A DNA stretch of 7,025 nt, from NCBI GenBank assembly GCA_946998295.1, contig CAMPYS010000063.1, positions 1 to 7,025 on the forward strand, given 5' to 3'. The notes beneath the pieces were generated by a model. That model saw only the letters and a list, made by a program, of their open reading frames with translations, made no database searches and was not told the DNA's origin. Shown in pieces: positions 1 to 4,857 of the stretch (positions are counted from its first letter, which is position 1; each line of letters opens with the position of its first letter). Made by a program: the position numbers and the translations under genes. This DNA comes from an uncultured Prevotella sp. (GTDB lineage Bacteria; Bacteroidota; Bacteroidia; Bacteroidales; Bacteroidaceae).

Positions 1-107
1 ACTCATATGTTTGCAACCGTCGACAGCCAAGCCTCGAATTGCTATTTCAGATAGCAGAGATCTTGCAGGTTAATCCAAAGGAATTGATTAACACCCCAGA
101 TGATTAA
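1..107 (+). CDS. XRE-family helix-turn-helix regulator, C-terminal end only (partial)
   Basis: The frame that starts at base 3 is open from the window edge to a TAA at 105-107. It reads SYVCNRRQPSLELLFQIAEI followed by LQVNPKELINTPDD. This is the typical second half of a Cro/C1-type (XRE) DNA-binding domain: the end of the recognition helix, then the 'R..PSLE.L..IA.ILQV.P.EL' helices. Small one-domain regulators of this type are common beside restriction-modification genes, where they can control timing of expression. The stop overlaps the possible start of the following Fic gene by eight bases, so the two are probably cotranscribed. The N-terminal half and the promoter lie outside the window, so neither length nor operator can be judged. 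The family is clear; the role as controller of this locus is inference. Confidence 0.72.
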   Translation, partial: SYVCNRRQPSLELLFQIAEILQVNPKELINTPDD

Positions 108-1062
108 CGTTTTTATTATGGCAGAGCATAAAAAATCTATTCGTTTTTTCAACGACCGTGAAGTAAGGGCGGTGTGGGACGAGGAACAAAACTGTTGGTG
201 GTTTTCAGCAACAGATATTGTTCGTGCCATTAACAATGAACCGGACTATATTAAAGCAGGTAACTATTGGCGATGGCTAAAACGGAAGTTGAAGCAAAAA
301 GATGTTGAACTCGTGAGTGCTACTCACGGCTTCAAGTTTGAAGCTCCTGATGGAAAGTTACGTGTGGCAGATGTTCTTAATAGTAAGGATGTTGTATTGT
401 TGGCAAAGAACTACCCCAACAATCGTGCTAATGACTTTCTCGATTGGTTTACCTACAGCGACAACACCATTGATGGGCAGAGTAAGAAGAAAGCCTACCA
501 ACTATTTGAAAGTGGTATCTTGCAATCGACAGAGCCTGGGAGTATTATGTGTCTGCAACAGATTCATGCTTATCTTTTTGGTGGATTGTACGACTTTGCC
601 GGACAAATCCGAACTAAGAATATTTCAAAAGGTGGTTTTACCTTTGCTAATTGTATGCATTTCCCTGAAACCCTACAAACAATAGAGCGAATGCCTGAAA
701 CAACCTTTGATGAGATTATGGACAAATATGTAGAGATGAAAATTCGTGCAAACGAGTACCATGTGAACTCGTTCACTAATGGTAGAGTGCAGCCGAATTT
801 ATGCAACGTAGCGCATCCATTTATGGAAGGCAACGGTCGTAGCACTCGCATTTGGCTTGACCTCATGCTGAAGCGTTCTCTCAAACGATGTGTGGATTGG
901 AGCCAGATAAATAAAAACGAATATCTATCGGCAATGCGTGAGAGTGTTTCTGATAGTACACACATCAAGGCTTTAGTGCTGCCAGCACTCACCACCAAGA
1001 TTGATGACCGAGAAATGTTCATGAAGGGTATTGATTACTCATATTATTACGAACAAGAATGA
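100..1062 (+). CDS. Bro-N/Fic fusion protein, probable AMP-transferase (class III-like)
   Basis: Residues about 10-120 (SIRFFNDREVRAVWDEE, WWFSATDIVRAIN, then a DGKLRVADVL strand) resemble the Bro-N/antirepressor N-terminal domain. Residues about 130-320 form a Fic domain. It has a flap-like segment (GQIRTKNISKGGFTFA, 168-183) and the full catalytic motif HPFMEGNGRSTR at 239-250, with catalytic His239. Fic enzymes usually move AMP from ATP to a protein hydroxyl. The C-terminus ends SYYYEQ (314-319), which fits the inhibitory (S/T)xxxE(G/N) motif placed at the C-terminus in class III Fic proteins, except that Gln replaces Gly/Asn. Activity may therefore be self-restrained. A 22-residue segment (214-235) just before the catalytic motif looks inserted (separate entry). 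Met1 at base 100 overlaps the regulator gene; the second Met at base 118 (MAEHKKS) looks more family-like and may be the true start. The target protein is unknown. Similar genes occur inside Bacteroidota restriction-modification loci, from general knowledge. Confidence 0.88.
   Translation: MINVFIMAEHKKSIRFFNDREVRAVWDEEQNCWWFSATDIVRAINNEPDYIKAGNYWRWLKRKLKQKDVELVSATHGFKFEAPDGKLRVADVLNSKDVVLLAKNYPNNRANDFLDWFTYSDNTIDGQSKKKAYQLFESGILQSTEPGSIMCLQQIHAYLFGGLYDFAGQIRTKNISKGGFTFANCMHFPETLQTIERMPETTFDEIMDKYVEMKIRANEYHVNSFTNGRVQPNLCNVAHPFMEGNGRSTRIWLDLMLKRSLKRCVDWSQINKNEYLSAMRESVSDSTHIKALVLPALTTKIDDREMFMKGIDYSYYYEQE
739..804 (+). repeat. Possible 66-bp in-frame palindromic insertion in the Fic gene
   Basis: Fic relatives that I recall read about 'YVEMN(I/V)AHPF' directly into the catalytic motif. 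Here 22 residues (KIRANEYHVN SFTNGRVQPNLC) sit between VEM and NVAHPF. The DNA is folded on itself: AAATTCG-TGCA at 740-750 pairs with TGCA-GC-CGAATTT at 788-800, with a two-base bulge, and inside it AACGAGT (751-757) pairs with ACTCGTT (767-773). Near-direct repeats TGCAAACG (747-754) and TGCAACG (802-808) also lie at the ends. Inverted arms, a length divisible by three and no stop codon resemble small palindromic elements that insert into genes. The boundaries are approximate and rest on remembered family sequence. Confidence 0.4.
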
Positions 1063-1134
1063 TGGGTACGTAGGATGAAGTGCTATCATACAAGAATTGA
1101 GAATTTATTAAGTAAAAATCGAAAATAAAACAAT

Positions 1135-2202
1135 ATGGCAAACCAAAATCTATCCAATGCAAAGAATGCAAAGAACGATGAGTTCTATACACAATATGCG
1201 GACATACAGAAAGAGATGAATGCATACTTGGATTACAATCCCGATGTGTTTAGAGGTAAAACTATTCTACTACCTTGTGATGATCCAGAATGGAGTAACT
1301 TTACAAAGTTCTTTGCTCAAAACTTTGAACGGTTCGGGTTGAAGAAACTGATTAGTACCAGCTATGCACCTAATAGCAAGAAATATAAATATGGTTACCA
1401 ACCCAGCTTGTTTGAAACTCAAGATCCACAATTCGACCTTAACAAAACACAGACACATGGCAAAATATTCATTCTTGAAAAAGATAAAAGTGGAGATGGC
1501 AAGATAGACGTGGAAGACTTGGAATGGAAATACCTTGAGGATGACGGTGACTTCCGCAGCCAAGAGGTTACGGAGTTAAGAGACGAATCAGATTTCATTA
1601 TTACGAATCCACCATTCTCCCTTTTCCGTGAATTCTTGGCATGGATTATGGACGCAAGAAAACAATTTGCAGTTATTGGAAATATGAATGCCATTACATA
1701 CAAAGAAACTTTTCCATTAATAAAGAGTAATGAATTGTGGCTTGGGGCAAGCAACTTCAATCAAGGAATGTATTTCAGAGTTCCGAAGGATTTTGTCTAT
1801 GCTAATACATATAAATTTGAACGAGAACAAAATGGAATAAAAGTTAATAGAGTTCCTGGAGTTTGTTGGTTTACAAATATTGAACATGGTCGCCGTCACC
1901 AATCATTGCCTCTTATGACAATGGCTGATAATATCAAGTTTAGCAAACATAAAGAAATAAAAGGAAAAGAATATCAAAAGTATGATAATTACAATGCCAT
2001 AGAAGTACCTTTTACCGATTCTATACCCTCTGATTATGAAGGAATAATGGGGGTTCCAATCAGTTTTTTAGATAAATATTGTCCTGAACAATTTGAGATT
2101 ATTTGGCAAGCGAGTGGAAACACCAGAGCGTCTGCACCTGATAACATATTAAAAAGACTTTCGTATTCTGTGCATAAAATAGAGGCGGATGTACAATTGT
2201 GA
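1135..2202 (+). CDS. EcoRI-type adenine-specific DNA methyltransferase, C-terminus frameshifted
   Basis: The protein begins with AKNAKNDEFYTQYADIQKEM and LPCDDPEWSNFTKFF, which match the N-terminal and cofactor-region pattern of the EcoRI-methylase family. The catalytic motif is TNPPF at 157-161 (Asn158), the (N/D)PP(Y/F) signature of N6-adenine methyltransferases. Expected activity is methyl transfer from S-adenosylmethionine to adenine in a specific DNA site; the site cannot be read from sequence. Its partner is probably the DUF262-HNH nuclease directly downstream, whose cutting it would block. The conserved-looking C-terminal block FEIIWQASGNTRASAP is present. The frame then ends early as KIEADVQL, and the expected tail is found in another frame (see 2178-2246). 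If real, the last roughly 22 residues are replaced by eight unrelated ones, which may weaken or abolish activity. The 72-base gap upstream shows no clear promoter or terminator; an A-rich stretch before the ATG could serve as ribosome binding site. Confidence 0.87.
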   Translation: MANQNLSNAKNAKNDEFYTQYADIQKEMNAYLDYNPDVFRGKTILLPCDDPEWSNFTKFFAQNFERFGLKKLISTSYAPNSKKYKYGYQPSLFETQDPQFDLNKTQTHGKIFILEKDKSGDGKIDVEDLEWKYLEDDGDFRSQEVTELRDESDFIITNPPFSLFREFLAWIMDARKQFAVIGNMNAITYKETFPLIKSNELWLGASNFNQGMYFRVPKDFVYANTYKFEREQNGIKVNRVPGVCWFTNIEHGRRHQSLPLMTMADNIKFSKHKEIKGKEYQKYDNYNAIEVPFTDSIPSDYEGIMGVPISFLDKYCPEQFEIIWQASGNTRASAPDNILKRLSYSVHKIEADVQL

Positions 2203-2246
2203 AAGGTAAACGAACTTATGGTAGGATTTTAATTAAGAAGAGATAA
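2178..2246 (+). pseudogene. Out-of-frame 3' end of the methyltransferase gene
   Basis: This frame reads NRGGCTIVKGKRTYGRILIK plus KR and stops with TAA at 2244-2246, one base before the nuclease ATG at 2248. It is the kind of tail expected for EcoRI-type methylases (RGGC.I..GKR.Y.RILIKK, from memory of the family). It would join the upstream frame if the A run at 2176-2179 had five A's instead of four, giving VHK-NRGGC. A single-base deletion, or a sequencing error in the short A run, explains it best. Natural -1 slippage is less likely, because the site GCATAAA is not a good slippery heptamer. Confidence 0.72.
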
Positions 2247-2247
2247 T

Positions 2248-3423
2248 ATGAAAACAACATTAAAACAATATACCGTCCAAGAGCTTTGTAAAGGCTTTGT
2301 GTATAACGAATTAGAAGGCAAAGGACTGTTCGGTTTATCTGGCAAGCTCACTATTCAGCCTGAATACCAACGGAACTACATCTATGCTGATGGCAAACGA
2401 GATGTCGCTGTTATAGAATCCATCTTAAACAATTACCCATTAGGGCTTATTTACTTTAACAAGATAGATGATGATATGCTTGAAGTGCTTGATGGTCAAC
2501 AGCGTATTACAAGTATCGGTCGATTTATAACAGAACGATTCCCGATAAAAGACAAAAATGGTTTGGAACAATACTTTACGGGTTTATCCAAAGACCAGCA
2601 AGCACTCATCAATAACACTCACCTTCTTGTGTATGAATGTGAGGGTACAGAAACAGAAATTAAGGACTGGTTTAGAACTATTAATATTTATGGAGTTCCA
2701 TTAAACGACCAAGAGTTACGCAATGCTATCTATTCAGGACCATTTGTAACGTTGGCAAAGGAACAATTTAGTAATAGTCAAAATTCAAACATACAAAAGT
2801 GGAGTGCGTATATTGCAGGAACAGTTAACAGACAAGACTTTTTAGAGCGTGCCCTACAATGGGTGAGCAGGGATTGGAAGTACAAAGGAAGTATCGAAGC
2901 CTATATGTCTAAACATCGCCAAGATGAAAATATTAATGAACTGATAACATACTTCAATAGTGTCATCGATTGGGTCTCGACAGTATTTGATGATGTGGAA
3001 CGTGAAATGTGCGGATTAGACTGGGGACGATTGTATGAGACCTACCATAAGAATCCTTATAATCCATCAAAGGTATCTCAAGAAGTTCAGAAACTTTACA
3101 GCGATAGTTATGTAAAAAATCGCAAGGGAGTATTTGAGTATATCCTTGGTGGATGCACAGAAACAAAGTTATTGGACATCAGGGTATTTGACGAGGCAAC
3201 CAAGAAGAAAGTGTATGCAGAACAAACCAAAGTCGCAGAAACTAAAGGGGAGTCAAACTGCCCTTATTGTGCCATAGGACACGATGCCAACAAGCATAAA
3301 ATTTGGAAACTGTCAGAAATGGATGCCGACCATGTAGCAGCATGGAGCAAAGGAGGGACAACTGATATTAATAATTGTCAGATGCTTTGCAAATCACATA
3401 ATCGGGCAAAAGGAAATAAATAA
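2248..3423 (+). CDS. DUF262 + HNH endonuclease (GmrS/SspE-like architecture)
   Basis: The N-terminal part (about 10-150) is a DUF262 domain. It has IQPEYQRNYIY and the signature DGQQRITS at 82-89, the motif found in the GmrSD type IV restriction enzyme and in SspE, where it supports nucleotide-dependent activity. The C-terminal part is an HNH nuclease: CPYC at 338-341, DADH at 359-362 ending in His362, NN at 375-376, and LCKSHNRAK with Cys381 and His384. The usual LCxxCH zinc pattern has Ser383 in place of the second Cys; Cys377 might compensate. The protein should be a DNA endonuclease or nickase that acts on phage or unmodified DNA. The gene starts one base after the original methyltransferase stop, so the two were translationally linked. 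Pairing with a site-specific methylase suggests that methylation protects host DNA, unlike modification-dependent GmrSD; this is inference. Length (391) suits a single-chain DUF262-HNH protein. Confidence 0.9.
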   Translation: MKTTLKQYTVQELCKGFVYNELEGKGLFGLSGKLTIQPEYQRNYIYADGKRDVAVIESILNNYPLGLIYFNKIDDDMLEVLDGQQRITSIGRFITERFPIKDKNGLEQYFTGLSKDQQALINNTHLLVYECEGTETEIKDWFRTINIYGVPLNDQELRNAIYSGPFVTLAKEQFSNSQNSNIQKWSAYIAGTVNRQDFLERALQWVSRDWKYKGSIEAYMSKHRQDENINELITYFNSVIDWVSTVFDDVEREMCGLDWGRLYETYHKNPYNPSKVSQEVQKLYSDSYVKNRKGVFEYILGGCTETKLLDIRVFDEATKKKVYAEQTKVAETKGESNCPYCAIGHDANKHKIWKLSEMDADHVAAWSKGGTTDINNCQMLCKSHNRAKGNK

Positions 3424-3428
3424 AGTGT

Positions 3429-4508
3429 ATGGAAATTACAAACGAACAGAATCGGCAAGATGCAAAAAATATTAGTAATTCGAATGTGAATATAACTAAT
3501 GGAGATATAACTTATAATAGCGGGCTAAGCTATACCGATGTGCGAGAAATCTGTAAAGATGTATGTGCTTATGAAATTCAAAAGAATTCCCAAATGGCTT
3601 TAGAGACATCTAAAAAGCGCTTGCAAGAATTCTCTGAAGAGTGTATTGACCGCATTAATTCTGAAGCAAAGGATCATATTGAACTATTTAAAAATCCAGA
3701 CATTCAATTTTCTCTACGTAATGCTACTATACCATACCTAAGGACTGGAGATAAGGAACTTAAAGAGGATTTAATAAATATGTTCATTGATAGGTTAAAA
3801 GAAAATCAGCGGACAACTACACGATCTGTCATAGATGAAGCAATAGATATTATTCCTTCTCTATCTCAATCTTCAGTTGCATTATTGTCAACAATTACTT
3901 ATAGTAACCTAACGCGGTATTTCTATCCTGCTTTGGAGGAAGATTTTAACAAACTTCCAAATATCTTCATTCACTTACAAAATATAACCAATTTAGAGAT
4001 AGAACATTTAGTTCAACAACGATGCGCTATCGGAGGATTCAATGGAATATCCTTTCACTCGTCTTTAGAAAGCATCTTCCAGAAGAATTATGATTTATTT
4101 TTTAGATGTAAAATGACAATGGAAGATATAAACATATCATTTCATACTTTGCCTGCGCAACTAAACGGAATGACATATTTCTGGAGAGATATAGAAAATC
4201 CTTCATTCATAAGACATACATACACAGGAAGCGAATACTTAAAAAAACAAATGCAGCAATACGGCCAACAAACATACATTGAACTATACGAAAAGTATCT
4301 GAAAGAAAAACCATGTATGAGTGATGATGAGATAAAGAATACTTTGATTACAAAGAACCACAATTGGGAGTATGCTTTTAAAGCTATGAATATGGAGGAG
4401 ACTAAGGCTATTTCATTAACACCTGTTGGGCGATATATTGGTTTAAGCTATTTAAATCGAAAAATTAATATTAATATTCCGTTCAATCTATTTTATCCAA
4501 AATTATAA
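3429..4508 (+). CDS. LPO_1073/Vpar_1526-like protein of unknown function
   Basis: I recognise the pattern of an uncharacterised family (LPO_1073/Vpar_1526 in NCBI naming) from three parts: an Asn-rich leader (NSNVNITNGDITYN, 17-30), then GLSYTDVREI, then a helical region with NPDIQFSL and YLRTGDKELKEDLINMFIDR. The name is from memory. The leader is polar and beta-prone. Residues about 45-80 look like an amphipathic or coiled helix (LETSKKRLQEFSEECIDRIN), and the rest is mostly helical with no visible catalytic motif and no membrane segment. The gene starts five bases after the nuclease stop and ends three bases before a small membrane-protein gene, so it belongs to the same transcription unit. 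Residues 13-26 match the C-terminal end of that small protein (see findings), which suggests that the two bind each other. A sensor or regulatory role with a membrane partner is inference; biochemical function is unknown. Confidence 0.68.
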   Translation: MEITNEQNRQDAKNISNSNVNITNGDITYNSGLSYTDVREICKDVCAYEIQKNSQMALETSKKRLQEFSEECIDRINSEAKDHIELFKNPDIQFSLRNATIPYLRTGDKELKEDLINMFIDRLKENQRTTTRSVIDEAIDIIPSLSQSSVALLSTITYSNLTRYFYPALEEDFNKLPNIFIHLQNITNLEIEHLVQQRCAIGGFNGISFHSSLESIFQKNYDLFFRCKMTMEDINISFHTLPAQLNGMTYFWRDIENPSFIRHTYTGSEYLKKQMQQYGQQTYIELYEKYLKEKPCMSDDEIKNTLITKNHNWEYAFKAMNMEETKAISLTPVGRYIGLSYLNRKININIPFNLFYPKL

Positions 4509-4511
4509 TCT

Positions 4512-4673
4512 ATGATACAATTTCTTAAAGAAAATGCTTTGTGGCTCAGTCCCATTGTTGTTGCTATAATAGGAGGACTTTTTTCCCTTATAAAGAAATC
4601 CAAAGGAAAAATCAATAAACAAACCATAAAGAATATAAATAATAGTAGCATTACAATTAATAATAATCAATAG
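4512..4673 (+). CDS. 53-residue single-pass membrane protein with Asn-rich C-terminal motif
   Basis: This short frame runs from ATG at 4512 to TAG at 4671-4673. Residues 1-8 are a short polar leader. Residues 9-27 (ALWLSPIVVAIIGGLFSLI) form a clear transmembrane helix. The next part, KKSKGKINKQ, is basic and so probably cytoplasmic under the positive-inside rule, placing the C-terminus inside the cell. The final 14 residues, KNINNSSITINNNQ, copy the motif in the leader of the preceding protein. The gene follows its neighbour by three bases and should be cotranscribed. The combination of a membrane helix and a small polar, beta-prone tail resembles small membrane effectors or anchors recruited by homotypic motifs. 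No family name can be given. That it is a real gene is supported by position, composition logic and the shared motif; function is inference. Confidence 0.7.
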   Translation: MIQFLKENALWLSPIVVAIIGGLFSLIKKSKGKINKQTIKNINNSSITINNNQ

Positions 4674-4716
4674 TATCAGAGTACCAATTGTTTATTTTAA
4701 GTGATAACATCCAAGA

Positions 4717-4808
4717 TTGCTTTTAATCAATGCTACTCAAATTGAGGAAACTTATTAGTATTATACAAACGTAAGTTGCTGTTAATCAATACAGAATATT
4801 TTTGAGGA
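4717..4808 (+). repeat. Pair of direct, promoter-like repeats 59 bases apart
   Basis: Copy 1 (4717-4748) is TTGCTTTTAATCAAT, 12 variable bases, then GAGGA. Copy 2 (4776-4808) is TTGCTGTTAATCAAT, 13 variable bases, then GAGGA. The first 15 bases differ at one position. The repeats fill the 184-base space between the small membrane gene and the DUF2971 gene. Copy 2 coincides with a good Bacteroidota promoter; copy 1 has a degenerate version of the -7 element (TCAAATTG). They may be duplicated promoters or paired binding sites for one regulator. I see no clear terminator for the upstream operon in this gap. Confidence 0.6.
4775..4804 (+). promoter_or_regulatory. Predicted Bacteroidota-type promoter of the DUF2971 gene
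   Basis: GTTG at 4775-4778 could serve as the -33 element. TATTTTTG at 4797-4804 is an exact match to the -7 consensus TAnnTTTG, with an 18-base spacer. Transcription would start near 4809-4812, leaving an untranslated leader of about 45-50 bases before the ATG at 4858. This makes the DUF2971 gene independently transcribed. It is a motif match only. Confidence 0.5.
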
Positions 4809-4817
4809 GGTAATGTC

Positions 4818-4836
4818 CACTATTCGTTAGATAGTG
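4818..4836 (+). other. Small hairpin in the leader of the DUF2971 gene
   Basis: CACTAT (4818-4823) and ATAGTG (4831-4836) are perfect inverted repeats around a seven-base loop. They lie between the predicted transcription start and the purine-rich AAGGAAATAGG (4841-4851), which is the likely ribosome binding site. The hairpin may affect mRNA stability or translation, or be an operator dyad. It is short enough to occur by chance. Confidence 0.3.
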
Positions 4837-4857
4837 TAACAAGGAAATAGGTTATTT

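Noticed and set aside
570..1022. Long minus-strand open frame opposite the Fic gene.
   Set aside because: It is antisense to a gene with a complete, recognisable Fic motif, and its translation shows no domain-like pattern.
2172..2182. Programmed -1 ribosomal frameshift that would join the methyltransferase to its expected tail.
   Set aside because: The site GCATAAA does not fit the X XXY YYZ slippery pattern, slipped pairing would be poor, and I see no strong downstream stem. A one-base deletion or sequencing error is simpler.
4674..4716. Possible terminator after the small membrane-protein gene.
   Set aside because: The stretch is AT-rich with short T runs but has no convincing inverted repeat.
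4806..4830. Strong GGAGG at 4806-4810 followed by ATG at 4813, suggesting a leader peptide before the DUF2971 gene.
   Set aside because: Only two bases separate GGAGG from the ATG, which is too close for initiation, and the frame stops after five codons (MSTIR). The GGAGG falls in the promoter/start-site region instead.
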